Shown here: positions 1-9,035 of the stretch, in pieces | Layout of the letters: every line of letters begins with the position of its first letter | Position numbering within the stretch: position 1 is the first letter of the stretch | DNA from: Treponema sp. | GTDB lineage: Bacteria > Spirochaetota > Spirochaetia > Treponematales > Breznakiellaceae | NCBI GenBank assembly: GCA_031267685.1 | Contig: JAIRYV010000105.1 | Location: 1 to 47,770 of the forward strand | Direction of reading: 5' to 3' | DNA: 47,770 nt | Position numbers and translations under genes: made by a program | The notes under the pieces: model-generated | What the model was told of the DNA's origin: nothing | What the model saw: the letters and a program-made list of their open reading frames with translations, nothing else | Database searches by the model: none

Positions 1-140
1 CCCCGAGTGGGAGACCACTCAACGCCTGAGTGGGAGACCACTCTAAGCCTGAGTGGGAGACAACTGTTAGCCTGAGTTGGAGACCACTCTAAGCCTGAGT
101 GGGAGACCACTCTAAGCCTGAGTGGGAGACCACTCTAATT
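1..140. repeat. 23-bp tandem hairpin repeat, 6 copies, at left edge
   Basis: Six units recur at an exact 23-bp period (GAGTGG or its variant begins at 5, 28, 51, 74, 97 and 120). Each unit is an inverted repeat, GAGTGG-GAGA-CCACTC, so as RNA every unit would form a 6-bp stem closed by a GNRA-type GAGA tetraloop. Copy 3 (right arm) and copy 4 (left arm) carry base changes that weaken the stem. The array lies just past the 3' end of the activase gene and begins at or before the window edge, so its full length and its left-hand gene are unknown. Confidence 0.93.
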
Positions 141-171
141 AAATAACCTTTGGCTCCACTCCGCTGGTTAT

Positions 172-183
172 GGTGTCAGGCAC
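172..183. repeat. REP-like palindrome, degenerate copy
   Basis: GGTGTCAGGCAC resembles the GGTGTC(A/T)GACACC palindrome found elsewhere in the window, with one mismatch in the right arm. It lies between the left-edge hairpin array and the terminator of the activase gene. Confidence 0.5.
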
Positions 184-188
184 TATAA

Positions 189-218
189 CAACGCCCTCAC
201 TGTAGTGCGAAGGCGTTG
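189..218 (-). terminator. Hairpin just after the activase stop codon
   Basis: CAACGCC (189-195) pairs with GGCGTTG (212-218), and an inner CACT/AGTG pairing extends the stem. It begins 6 nt beyond the stop codon of the minus-strand activase gene. On that strand it is followed by TTATAG rather than a true T run, so it is a plausible but not classical intrinsic terminator. Confidence 0.5.
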
Positions 219-223
219 CTCAC

Positions 224-3200
224 TTAGACTGGTTTATCCGTTTTCTCTTTGCTGTCGATGAGCCGCGACAGGTCATTATTCCCCTTGAAGCGCAGTACGT
301 TCACCATGAAGATGTTCAGCTTGTTCACAATATTCGGTGGTAAGAGGTTGCCGTCTACCTCAACAGAAAGCGTTGGGTAGTTGCGCTCACGCGCCCATGG
401 GGTGAACAGCCCTTCAATGACCCGCCCGATCAAACAGGCAAAGGGCGAAATGTTCACGATGCCAGAATAGCCATGTTCCATTGCCGCCGCCGCCGCACCG
501 CTTGAAACCGCAATCTCGGAGTTGAGTTCGAGATTCACAAAATGCTTTTGCGTATAGTCCATGATGAGGTTCATGTCATGCGGCGTTTCGGGTATCAGCC
601 CCGTGGGACCGAGTATGTCGAGAGTCTTCTTTTCTATCGAATGTTTCCATACCTTTTCCAGCTCCAGTTTCTTGAGGCTCCAGAACGGCTTGCAAAATGG
701 GCGCTTGGCCATCGGTTCCATGTCAATGAGCTTTTTATAGGAATACTCCCGCACAAAATCAAGGTAGTGTATCCACTCAGCAATGCCCGCCACTTTGACC
801 ACAATGCCACGCTCACTCATCAAGTCTGTGAGTTCGCCTACCGCGAAGTCGTCACGGCGCACATAGATTTCACCGACAATCAGCACCTTCGGGCAATCAA
901 CAAGTTTGCGCTTCAGCGGAATTTTCTTCACGTCAGCAGCTACTTGCTCAAGTTCCTTCCAAATATGCTTGGGCTTATGTTCCACCGCTTCCATGACTTT
1001 GCGCCACGAACGCTCAAAGTCCGCTACGGCCTTAACCGGGTCTTCCGCCGTGGCTTTGAGCGCAGTCTGTATGTCCTTGAGATAGTCGGCAAGCACAAAA
1101 CCACGCCACATCTCTTTGGCAAAGTTGGGACCAAGCTCGCCATAGGAGTTGTCCGCCGAGAGGATGAAGACAACCACGTTCTCCATACGCATATCCCGGA
1201 AGAGATTCTCGTAGTACACATAGTATTGCCCAGTGCGGCACGGCCCCGTAGTGATTGGTACAAACAGTAGGTAGAGTTCGTCTTTTCGATACTTTTCGCT
1301 AAAGAAGAACTGAAGCGCCCCGCCTAATACAAGATGACTAGGCACGCACTCCTTCCCAGAAGCATGAGTGCGGGCAATCTGGATGGTCTTTGAGGTGGCA
1401 ACCGGAAGCGCCTCAGCATTGATGCCAAGACTTCGCACCGCCGCACCAATGTACTCGGTGGAGATTGCGCCCATGTTGGATAAGAGCAGTTTTACGCGCT
1501 TGTTGTTACGGATGATGACCTTCTCGCCGGTCTTACTGTTGTCCAGGCGTAAGGTATCATCGCCTTGCGCAGCCTCGTCATAGACAAACTTCCAGCCGTT
1601 GTCGTAACGCTCGGCCTCCAGCTTGTTTTTCTTAGCACGGTAACCGTCAATGATGTCAAGAAACGCTTCAACCCGCGTATCAATGCCCGCATCGGCTGAA
1701 TGTGAGTCTAACTCCAACACCAGAAAGGGTTTTTGTCCCATAAACCACTTGAGATAGTGGAGTATGAAGGAGTCGGGGGCGCATGAAAAGTTCGTGATAT
1801 ACGTAACATAGATGTTGTCCTCTTTTTTGAGGAGCGCGGCTGACTTCACATCCTGCTGACCATAGTACCAGTACATGTTGGGGAAGATTTCTTCCTCAGT
1901 AAAAGGCAGTATGTCAAAGGGGATGATGGAATAGCCGCGCGTGGTGAACTTGCGTGGTATGCCCATGTTTGCCTCAGCAGTGAAGGCATTATACGGACGC
2001 CCCAGTATTGCGATAACTGGACGCTTCGCTTTGCGGGCATCAGCCATAGCGTCCTCGCCGAGTTTCTTTGCAGCAGCAAAGTATGCCTGCTGTTTAGCAA
2101 GCGCCTTTTCAAAAGCGCGCTTTGTTTCTGCATCGTCAATGCCAAGCTGGGCGGCGGTCTGCGTGAACAGTTCCAGCGCCTTGGTCTCGCCAAACTTAAA
2201 ACTCACCACCAGCGGGAGAAAGCGTTTTTTATCAACATATGGAAACGCCTTCTCTATATAATACGGAAAACTTTGTGTGATAGGACAGAAGTTGGCGTGA
2301 ACATCTTCCTCATAGCTGGGCATATCCCGGAAATGAGGAAGCAGAATATAGTCCGCGCCCTTGTCCAGACAGTCCTGCACAGCACCATGAGCAATCTCCG
2401 CAGGGAAACAGTAGGCCGACTCAGCGCGGGCAACGCCAGTGTGAGCAACCTCTGTTGACAAGAAGGTCTTGATGCCCAGCTCGTGAAAGAACCACGCATA
2501 GAGCGGGTAGAGTGTATGCACAGAAAAAGCGCGGGGTATGCCTACCACAAAATCACGTTTTTTGATAAACGTCTCTCTGGCCGGAGCATATTCCTCGAAA
2601 AGCATACGCTGACGCTGCTCCACATAGTCAAAGACCGGCACGTCTTTCACTGCTTTCCGCATATTCGTGTACTTGTTACAGCGTCCGCCAAACATATACT
2701 TGTGACTGTTCACGTTCAGCACTTGTATTGGGCAGCGGTTATCGCAGGCTTGGCAGGTAAAGACCCGTTCATAGCCGATTTCACGGCTCAAAAGCTCGTC
2801 AATGTTGACGCTTTGCTCAGTGAACAGGCCATCCTCGCATTTACGCTTGGCTAAAAGCGCCACACCAAAGCATCCCGTGAGTTCCGGCGCCGGAGGCACG
2901 AGGATTTCCTTGTCTAAGAGCATGGCAAACGCCTGCGGAACCGCCGGATTCTTGGCAACACCGCCCTGCAAGAAGATTTTGCCGCCAATAGTGCGATTGC
3001 CAACCACGCGATTCAGATAGTTTGACACAATGGAGCAGACTATACCCGCCGTGATGTTCTCGCGGGACGCACCCTGCTGCACTGCCTTGCGTATATCCGA
3101 GTTGATGAACGCCGAACAGTGTTCCCCAAACTTGAGCGGACAATCCGCATTGAGAGCTATGGGGCCAATGTCTTTGGCACTGTGTATCGACAGATCACCC

Positions 3201-4528
3201 GCTGCTGATTCCTCCAGAAAAGAGCCAGTACCAGCAGAACACGCCTCGTTCATGGCATAGTCAATGGGAACACCATTCTTGAGCAGAACATACTTCGCGT
3301 CCTGACCCCCGATCTCAAAGATCGTTTCAACATCCGGGTCAAAAAAGGTAGTGCCAACCGAGTGGGCGATGATCTCGTTATACACCCCAGACGTCTCAAG
3401 GAACACGCCGAGTATCTCCCGCGAAGAGCCGGTTGTGGCTACCAGCTTGATTGTAAGCTTCTTACCGCCAGTGTCAGACACTATCTTTTGCTGAATGATT
3501 CCAAGACACTCCTTGAGCGCCTTCACTGGATCCCCGTGAGTGCGCCCATAGTGGCTTGCCACGATCTCATCAGTCTCAATGTCCACCAGACACGCCTTTG
3601 TAGTGGTCGATCCGCCGTCTACGCCCAGTATGTAGACACGGTCGGCGCGAACCTTACCGTCAGCCTTGTCAAAAGTCCTCACCTTATCCTGCCATTTTTT
3701 GAGCGTGTCGAGGCTACCGAAGAGTATCTCGCTATGACGCAGCAACTTGTCAGCGTCAGGGAGCGGACTCCCGCTTTCAGCGGCAAGCACTGCTGCGCCC
3801 AGAGCCTCAAACACCGGCGCAGACTCCGGTATCACGAACTCGATCTCCGGCGCTTTCTTACGGATAAACCGGATGATGTGCCGGTTCAGTGTGATCCCGC
3901 CAGTCAGTACCACTCGGCCTGACGTAACCTTTGCCCGTTTCAGGAAATCGATCACCTTCGTGGCCATCACGTCGGATAGCGACAAAACAATGTCGTCCTT
4001 CGTAGCCTCCCGCTTGTTGAGTCGATGAGTACAGTCACTCTTCATAAACACTGAACAACGGGTGGACAACGGGTATATGGTTGCGGTATCTGGTACCTTG
4101 TCGATGTCCTCCAGCGTCATATCCATACGGGCAAGCTGTTGTTTCAGGAACTCGCCTGTACCGCTCGCGCATTTGTTCCCGGAAAAGTTGTTGATAATAC
4201 GCCCCTCGCTGTTGAGTGAGTACACGACAAGGTCTTCTCCGCCCATACTGACCACCGCGTTTGCCTTGAGGTTCAGGCTTTTCAGCGCCGCCTCCACGCA
4301 GAGCGGCTCCAGTGTTCCTGCGGCGTTAAACATAAAGCGCCCCTCGTTACCTGTAACGAGAGTCTTGACGCCTGGGTTCACGCGTCCCTCAATTATGGTG
4401 AGCAAGTTCTGCGTAACTGCGGGGATATCGCCTTCGTGGGGCAACGCCGCGCTCCATACTACGCGCTCCTTATCCATGAGCGCCATTTTAAGGCTCGTTG
4501 AGCCGATATTGATTCCTAATGATTGCAT
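224..4528 (-). CDS. Giant fused acyl-CoA dehydratase activase (BadF/HgdC ATPase pair + DUF2229)
   Basis: This 1434-residue protein carries two ASKHA-fold BcrAD/BadFG ATPase domains in tandem. The first (about residues 3-255) has NIGSTSLKMA, CASGTGEFL and GGITLN. The second (about 315-590) has GVDGGSTTTK, EIGGQDAKYV, CSAGTGSFLEE and QGGVAKNP. The Cys in each C(A/S)(S/A)GTG motif corresponds to the [4Fe-4S] ligand of HgdC-type activators. A DUF2229-like region follows, starting with a Cys cluster, CQACDNRC, then a long C-terminal part related to HgdB/C subunits. In HgdC systems the activator hydrolyses ATP to inject an electron into a 2-hydroxyacyl-CoA dehydratase. No dehydratase subunits lie next to this gene, so its partner is unknown; proteins of this fused type are widespread in anaerobes with no settled role. 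The start is placed at the ATG at 4528, which follows AGAGG; a longer reading from 4561 adds residues unlike the family. Confidence 0.85.
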   Translation of the reverse strand: MQSLGINIGSTSLKMALMDKERVVWSAALPHEGDIPAVTQNLLTIIEGRVNPGVKTLVTGNEGRFMFNAAGTLEPLCVEAALKSLNLKANAVVSMGGEDLVVYSLNSEGRIINNFSGNKCASGTGEFLKQQLARMDMTLEDIDKVPDTATIYPLSTRCSVFMKSDCTHRLNKREATKDDIVLSLSDVMATKVIDFLKRAKVTSGRVVLTGGITLNRHIIRFIRKKAPEIEFVIPESAPVFEALGAAVLAAESGSPLPDADKLLRHSEILFGSLDTLKKWQDKVRTFDKADGKVRADRVYILGVDGGSTTTKACLVDIETDEIVASHYGRTHGDPVKALKECLGIIQQKIVSDTGGKKLTIKLVATTGSSREILGVFLETSGVYNEIIAHSVGTTFFDPDVETIFEIGGQDAKYVLLKNGVPIDYAMNEACSAGTGSFLEESAAGDLSIHSAKDIGPIALNADCPLKFGEHCSAFINSDIRKAVQQGASRENITAGIVCSIVSNYLNRVVGNRTIGGKIFLQGGVAKNPAVPQAFAMLLDKEILVPPAPELTGCFGVALLAKRKCEDGLFTEQSVNIDELLSREIGYERVFTCQACDNRCPIQVLNVNSHKYMFGGRCNKYTNMRKAVKDVPVFDYVEQRQRMLFEEYAPARETFIKKRDFVVGIPRAFSVHTLYPLYAWFFHELGIKTFLSTEVAHTGVARAESAYCFPAEIAHGAVQDCLDKGADYILLPHFRDMPSYEEDVHANFCPITQSFPYYIEKAFPYVDKKRFLPLVVSFKFGETKALELFTQTAAQLGIDDAETKRAFEKALAKQQAYFAAAKKLGEDAMADARKAKRPVIAILGRPYNAFTAEANMGIPRKFTTRGYSIIPFDILPFTEEEIFPNMYWYYGQQDVKSAALLKKEDNIYVTYITNFSCAPDSFILHYLKWFMGQKPFLVLELDSHSADAGIDTRVEAFLDIIDGYRAKKNKLEAERYDNGWKFVYDEAAQGDDTLRLDNSKTGEKVIIRNNKRVKLLLSNMGAISTEYIGAAVRSLGINAEALPVATSKTIQIARTHASGKECVPSHLVLGGALQFFFSEKYRKDELYLLFVPITTGPCRTGQYYVYYENLFRDMRMENVVVFILSADNSYGELGPNFAKEMWRGFVLADYLKDIQTALKATAEDPVKAVADFERSWRKVMEAVEHKPKHIWKELEQVAADVKKIPLKRKLVDCPKVLIVGEIYVRRDDFAVGELTDLMSERGIVVKVAGIAEWIHYLDFVREYSYKKLIDMEPMAKRPFCKPFWSLKKLELEKVWKHSIEKKTLDILGPTGLIPETPHDMNLIMDYTQKHFVNLELNSEIAVSSGAAAAAMEHGYSGIVNISPFACLIGRVIEGLFTPWARERNYPTLSVEVDGNLLPPNIVNKLNIFMVNVLRFKGNNDLSRLIDSKEKTDKPV
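3470..3482. repeat. REP-like palindrome inside the activase gene
   Basis: AGTGTCAGACACT is a perfect 13-nt palindrome differing from the window's REP core only at its outermost bases. On the coding strand it is read as part of IVSDTGG, in the second ATPase domain. VSDT is also what this palindrome encodes in the mutase gene. Chance is possible because the surrounding protein looks normal. Confidence 0.4.
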
Positions 4529-4761
4529 ACTGCCTCTATATAACACTTTATCTGAAAGCATCTATTTTATAATAAGCAATATTAGCAGACAGAGGAACAA
4601 TGGTTCAAGGGGACACCTTTTGCTTCTATAGATTCAAAGCATCATCCAGCGGCTAGATTTCCCCAGAGAAAACAAGAATGCTGGTCAGAAGGATCGTCTG
4701 ACACTGATCTTACCGAATAGCTGTCTGCATTATATCTACTATATCCATCTTCCTTGTATGA
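4529..4761. other. Intergenic, no gene seen
   Basis: The divergent region between the activase and ptsI holds no ORF with supporting features in its left part. A partial REP-like string (TCTGACACTG near 4697) is the only pattern noted. The 5' promoter of the activase gene must lie here. Confidence 0.4.
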
Positions 4762-4919
4762 GAGGCACTTTTCGTTATCAGGATATAATTTTTGCTAGAA
4801 GAGTGAGGCATTTCTCGTTAGAAGACTAAGAGACTTCTCGTTAGAAGAGCGAGACACTTCTCATTATCAGAATGATATACTCTTCGTTAGAAGAATGGGA
4901 CACTTCTCGATCAAGAACG
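4762..4919. repeat. Degenerate 23-bp tandem hairpin repeat, about 7 copies
   Basis: Units begin at 4762, 4785 (only 20 bp), 4805, 4828, 4851, 4874 and 4897, so the period is 23 bp. The best-kept copies contain CTTCT-CGTT-AGAAG, a 5-bp stem with a 4-nt loop; others have drifted (for example CTCATTATCAG). The array lies in the divergent promoter region between the activase gene and ptsI. Its decayed state contrasts with the near-perfect arrays elsewhere in the window. Confidence 0.8.
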
Positions 4920-5021
4920 CTGCATGGCCTGGGTGAAGAGGGTTAGATACGGCGCTTTCGTAAACGGGTATAGAGTCAAGATACAATAAATGATAAACAA
5001 AGAAGCACGAGGTTTGCGGCT

Positions 5022-5050
5022 TTGACAAAGTTCATCGTTCAGGGTATACT
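5022..5050 (+). promoter_or_regulatory. ptsI promoter
   Basis: TTGACA (5022-5027) and TATACT (5045-5050) are separated by exactly 17 bp. The predicted start of transcription is about 5057, leaving a short leader before the ATG at 5080. Confidence 0.8.
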
Positions 5051-5079
5051 GTATTCACAAATAAAGATGGGTGGCTTTT

Positions 5080-6846
5080 ATGAAGAAGTATACTGGTAAT
5101 CCCGTATCTCCTGGTATTGCGCTTGGAAAGGCGTTTGTGTATCTGGACAATAACACAGGCGAAGTTCCTCATTACAGCATACAAAAGAATCAGCTTGACT
5201 CCGAATGGAGTCGTTTCCTTTCTGCCAATGACGAGGCTTTAGCAGAGCTTACGGCGCTGAATGTCCAGACGAAACAGGAGGTGAGCAGGGAAGATGCCAC
5301 AATTTTTGATGCCTATCTTATGATGCTTGAGGATACGGAGTTTCAGGGTAAGGTAAGGGAACGGCTGGAGACTTCTCTACAGAACGTTGAGTGGGTCATT
5401 AAGGAGCTTTCTCATGAGATGAGCGCTATGCTCATGGCTTCGCCAGACCCTTACCTACAGGAACGCGCCGTGGACATAGCTGATGTGTTACGCCGTCTGG
5501 TGAATAAGCTGCTCCATGTACAGAAGGTAACGCTCGCTGATTTGAGTGAAGACGTGATCCTCGTGTGCCGCGAGCTGCTGCCGTCTGATGCGCTTACTAT
5601 GAACAAGGCGCGGGTCAAGGCTATTGTCATGGACATGGGCGGGGCAACGTCGCATACAGCGATTCTGGCGCGCGCCTTTGAGATTCCAGCGCTTGTGGGG
5701 CTTTCCAGTGCCAGTAAGGAGATCAATACCGGCGATATGCTGATCGTGAACGGTGTTTCTGGAGAGCTGATCGTTAACCCTGAAAAGAACGTTCAAACCG
5801 AGATGGATCACGAGCGGAAGCATTACTATAAGCAGCTGAAGGAACTGAGGAAGCTGCGCGACCTGCCGGCAGAAACCAGAGATGGGTATCGGGTCTCTCT
5901 CAAGGCAAACATCGAGATACCAGAGGAGGCTGAGGCCACGCTTCGTGCAGGTTGCGAAGGGATTGGGCTGTACCGTTCTGAATTTCTGTTTCTCGCCGCA
6001 GGCAGGCCGACTGGTGAGGAAGAACAGTTTAAGGCGTATAGCCATGTGCTTGAGATTATGGGGAACCTGCCGGTAACGCTGCGAACTGCTGATGCAGGCG
6101 GGGACAAACTGCTCCCTGAGCTACAGTTGTCTGATGAACGCAACCCCATACTGGGCTGGCGGGCGATTCGTTTCTCTCTTTCACGGCCAGAGCTATTTAA
6201 AACCCAGCTCAGGGCTATGCTCCGTGCTGGTGTATCTGGCAACCTGCGGATCATGTTCCCCATGATTTCCGGCATTGAGGAGCTGGAACAGGCGCTTGCT
6301 GTGCTGGAAGAAGCTAAGTCTGAGCTTCGCAAGCAGGGAAAGGCGTTTGCTGAAGCTATTCCGGTGGGAACCATGATAGAGATTCCTTCTGCGGCTCTGA
6401 CCGCTGATATTTTGGCAGAGAAGTCGAGTTTTTTTTCAATAGGAACTAACGACCTTGTGCAGTACACTATTGCCGTGGATCGGGGTAATGAGAAGGTGAG
6501 CTATTTGGCGCAGCCTTTTCATCCGGCGATACTGCGTTCTCTCAAGCAGATCATTGATGCGGCGCATGCGAAGGGCATCACGGCGGCTATGTGCGGCGAG
6601 ATGGCGGGTAACGCCTTATTCACGGCGTTACTATTAGGGCTAGGCTTGGACGAGTTCAGCATGAACGCGTCGGCAATACCGCGGATAAAGTGGGTGATTC
6701 GGAACGTAACGCAGGCATCTTGCGGGAGGCTGGCGAAAAACGCCCTGCGCTGTACCTCTTACCGCGATGTTGGTCGTCTGGTGGAAGACTGGACGCTTTC
6801 GGAATTGGGAATTAAAAACTACGACGCTCTACCTGGTGGTATCTGA
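5080..6846 (+). CDS. ptsI: Phosphoenolpyruvate-protein phosphotransferase (PTS enzyme I)
   Basis: Enzyme I autophosphorylates on histidine with PEP and passes the phosphate to HPr in the cytoplasm. At 588 residues it has standard length. Visible features are the N-terminal HPr-binding domain, the swivelling domain with GGATSHTAILAR (active-site His192), and the PEP-binding barrel with GLYRSEFLF, TADAGGDK, MFPMISG, SIGTNDLVQY and AAMCGEMAG (Cys505, the proton donor). The ATG at 5080 follows a GGTGG-type ribosome site; a GTG at 5071 would add three residues. No HPr or PTS permease gene is nearby. In several treponemes the PTS proteins appear to be regulatory rather than sugar-transporting, so a regulatory role is possible here. 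Its 3' end overlaps the converging rlmN by 18 bp. Confidence 0.97.
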   Translation: MKKYTGNPVSPGIALGKAFVYLDNNTGEVPHYSIQKNQLDSEWSRFLSANDEALAELTALNVQTKQEVSREDATIFDAYLMMLEDTEFQGKVRERLETSLQNVEWVIKELSHEMSAMLMASPDPYLQERAVDIADVLRRLVNKLLHVQKVTLADLSEDVILVCRELLPSDALTMNKARVKAIVMDMGGATSHTAILARAFEIPALVGLSSASKEINTGDMLIVNGVSGELIVNPEKNVQTEMDHERKHYYKQLKELRKLRDLPAETRDGYRVSLKANIEIPEEAEATLRAGCEGIGLYRSEFLFLAAGRPTGEEEQFKAYSHVLEIMGNLPVTLRTADAGGDKLLPELQLSDERNPILGWRAIRFSLSRPELFKTQLRAMLRAGVSGNLRIMFPMISGIEELEQALAVLEEAKSELRKQGKAFAEAIPVGTMIEIPSAALTADILAEKSSFFSIGTNDLVQYTIAVDRGNEKVSYLAQPFHPAILRSLKQIIDAAHAKGITAAMCGEMAGNALFTALLLGLGLDEFSMNASAIPRIKWVIRNVTQASCGRLAKNALRCTSYRDVGRLVEDWTLSELGIKNYDALPGGI

Positions 6847-7887
6847 CATAGTAGTGTCCATCTGCTTATGTGGATTAAAACCTAATTGGCCACAGGCGCC
6901 AGCTATGCCAATGCCTTTCCTGAAACGCCGCGTTACCTGAATGCCCTGCTGTTCAAGTAAGGCGCCAAAGCGTTCCACTTCCCGGCGGCTGGGTTCACGG
7001 AGAGGCTTGCCCTCAAAGCATAAGCCGGATATCGGGTTCCAGGTGATAAGGTTTATGACAACATCAAGGCCACGGACAAAAGCGCCAAGCGCCCTGGCGT
7101 CTATTTCGCGGGTATTGATGCCGCCGAGTAACACGGCTTCCAGTGTGAGGCGCTGTCCCTGTTCTTGCTGGTAATAGGCGAGTGCGTCATGCAGGCGGGG
7201 AAGGGGATTGGCGCGGGCTATGGGCATGAGCTGTTCCCGGAGTGTGGGATCGGCGGTGGTGAGGGAGCAGGCCAGCCGTGCGCCCAGTCTCTTGCTGGCG
7301 AGTTCGCGGATGCCTTTGACAATACCGCTGGTGGATATGGTGATACGCCGTCTGGATATGCCCAGATCGCCAGTAAACACGGCAAGGGCGGCGCAGAGGG
7401 CTTCAAGGTTCAGGAGCGGTTCTCCCATACCCATGATGACAATGTTTGCAATGTCCGCGATAGAGCTGAGGTGCAGAAACTGCTCAACGATTTCTGGGGA
7501 ACTGAGGTTACGCGAGAAGCCCAGGGAGCCGGTCTTGCAAAAGACACAAGCAACTGGACAGCCTGCCTGCGTGGAAAGACAGGCTGTCTTGCGCCCCTCA
7601 TTGTCGCTTAACAGCACTGCCTCGATACGGGTATTGTCCTGAAGGCTGAGTTGCAGCTTAACTGTGCCGTCGTTGTCTTCAAGTTGCTGTGAAACTGTCG
7701 CTGAATAGAGCAAGAAACGATTTGCCAAGTCATGGCGTAATGGGAGTGTGAGGTCGGTCATGGCCTCAAACGAGGGAACACCTTGTGCCAGCCAGTGAAA
7801 CACCTGCCTGGCGCGAAAAGCTGGAAGTGGTTGCAGTAAGTTCTGTAGTTCTGCGAGGGAAAGCCCCGCCAGCGCGTGTCTGATCAT
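6829..7887 (-). CDS. rlmN: 23S rRNA (adenine2503-C2)-methyltransferase RlmN
   Basis: This 352-residue radical-SAM enzyme methylates C2 of A2503 in 23S rRNA, and in many bacteria also A37 of some tRNAs. It shows the N-terminal helical RNA-binding region (1-95), the radical SAM motif C110-x3-C114-x2-C117 in CPVACVFC, then GMGEPLLN, ITISTSG, and a C-terminal GACGQLG that holds the second catalytic cysteine. Its ATG overlaps the stop of the upstream TPR gene in ATGA, so the two are probably translationally coupled. It is the last gene of a five-gene minus-strand run and ends 18 bp inside ptsI on the opposite strand. Confidence 0.95.
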   Translation of the reverse strand: MIRHALAGLSLAELQNLLQPLPAFRARQVFHWLAQGVPSFEAMTDLTLPLRHDLANRFLLYSATVSQQLEDNDGTVKLQLSLQDNTRIEAVLLSDNEGRKTACLSTQAGCPVACVFCKTGSLGFSRNLSSPEIVEQFLHLSSIADIANIVIMGMGEPLLNLEALCAALAVFTGDLGISRRRITISTSGIVKGIRELASKRLGARLACSLTTADPTLREQLMPIARANPLPRLHDALAYYQQEQGQRLTLEAVLLGGINTREIDARALGAFVRGLDVVINLITWNPISGLCFEGKPLREPSRREVERFGALLEQQGIQVTRRFRKGIGIAGACGQLGFNPHKQMDTTMSDTTR

Positions 7888-9035
7888 GATTTCAGTTGCT
7901 CAAGACGCTCGATAATTGGACTGCTTCTGATTCCCAAGCGCTGAAATTCCTCAAGCGTTTCAATAGCGTTATCGGTTTCACCCTTTTTGATATAACAATC
8001 AGCCATCTCAAGGTAAAAACGGTGGTTGCTCGGAGCTTGCTGGATAAGCCGATGGAGCGAGGCAATGGCTTCTTCGTGTTTACCTTGATTTCTGGCCACC
8101 AGCGCCAGACCCAGCACGGCGTAGGTATCAAACTCGATATTCAGGGCGCGCTCGTAATACTCAACGGCCCGCTCATAATCGCCCTGATTCCGGTAAGCGT
8201 CGCCAGCGCGGGTCAGGATCACCTTGTTACGCGGGTCTTGCTCCAGGATGCGGTTCCAGTACTCAAGGGAACGGTTTTGTTGGTTAAGTCCCCGGTAACA
8301 GTCCGCGAGGCCGAAGAGGGCGTAGAAGTTGTATGGATCGCGGTGCAGGGCCTTCTCAAAATAGGCAAGACCTTCACTGAAGGTCTTGAGCTTGCGATGG
8401 CAATTTCCGATGGAGGTGAGTACGCGGATGTCCACATTATCCCGATGGAACTCAAGCATCTTTCCCCAGTAAAAGAGTGCATCATGGTATTCCTTGAAAT
8501 CGTAATAGAGATGCCCAAGACCAATGATGGCGTAGGGGTTTCTTTCTTCCATAGTGAGAACCCGAAGGTACATTGTCTTTGAGTGCTTGAAATCATGTAC
8601 CTTTCGGTAAGCGTCGGCTATCCGCGTAAGCACGGTGATATTCTTGTCGTCGTGGTGAAGGTACTGCTTCCAAATTTCAATGGCTTTATTGTACTGGTTG
8701 AGCATCTTGTAGCAGTCTGCTAGGCCAAAGAGGGTGTAGTTGTTTTCCGGATGGCTATTCAGACAGCGTTGGTAGTAGCTCACGGCCTCTTGAAACGCGC
8801 CCCATTTGCGGTAAGCGTCGCCTATACCTACTAGAGCGTAGCTGTTGTTCTTGTCAATGGTCAGAATTTTGTTAAAATACTCTATAGCGTCTGAGATTCG
8901 TTCCTCTTTCAGATACTGATACCCCTTTTTTGACCATTCCGACACTTCCGCCAGGTCCCGCTCTGGATTTGATATAGATGTAGGGGCATTTAAGTTAAAA
9001 TCATCGTTCTTGCTCTGTGTGCGCTCGTTATTCAT
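7884..9035 (-). CDS. Cytoplasmic tetratricopeptide-repeat protein
   Basis: The 383-residue protein has a polar 50-residue N-terminus and then about ten TPR units with the usual G/A-x2-Y and A-x3-Y spacing, ending in a final helix. There is no signal peptide or membrane segment. TPR arrays are protein-protein scaffolds; the partner cannot be read from the sequence. The start is taken at the ATG at 9035 (MNNERTQ), which overlaps the end of the preceding gene by 8 bp. Extending further upstream would only translate the other gene in another frame. The chain with rlmN and with the short TPR-like gene upstream suggests one transcript. Confidence 0.85.
   Translation of the reverse strand: MNNERTQSKNDDFNLNAPTSISNPERDLAEVSEWSKKGYQYLKEERISDAIEYFNKILTIDKNNSYALVGIGDAYRKWGAFQEAVSYYQRCLNSHPENNYTLFGLADCYKMLNQYNKAIEIWKQYLHHDDKNITVLTRIADAYRKVHDFKHSKTMYLRVLTMEERNPYAIIGLGHLYYDFKEYHDALFYWGKMLEFHRDNVDIRVLTSIGNCHRKLKTFSEGLAYFEKALHRDPYNFYALFGLADCYRGLNQQNRSLEYWNRILEQDPRNKVILTRAGDAYRNQGDYERAVEYYERALNIEFDTYAVLGLALVARNQGKHEEAIASLHRLIQQAPSNHRFYLEMADCYIKKGETDNAIETLEEFQRLGIRSSPIIERLEQLKS

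Noticed and set aside
1-140. CRISPR array
   Set aside because: Units are directly abutting 23-mers with no distinct spacers, so it is a simple tandem repeat. The same holds for the other arrays.
542-1270. 242-residue plus-strand ORF
   Set aside because: It lies wholly antisense to the activase gene, has no ribosome site and no motif; the activase frame is clearly the coding one.
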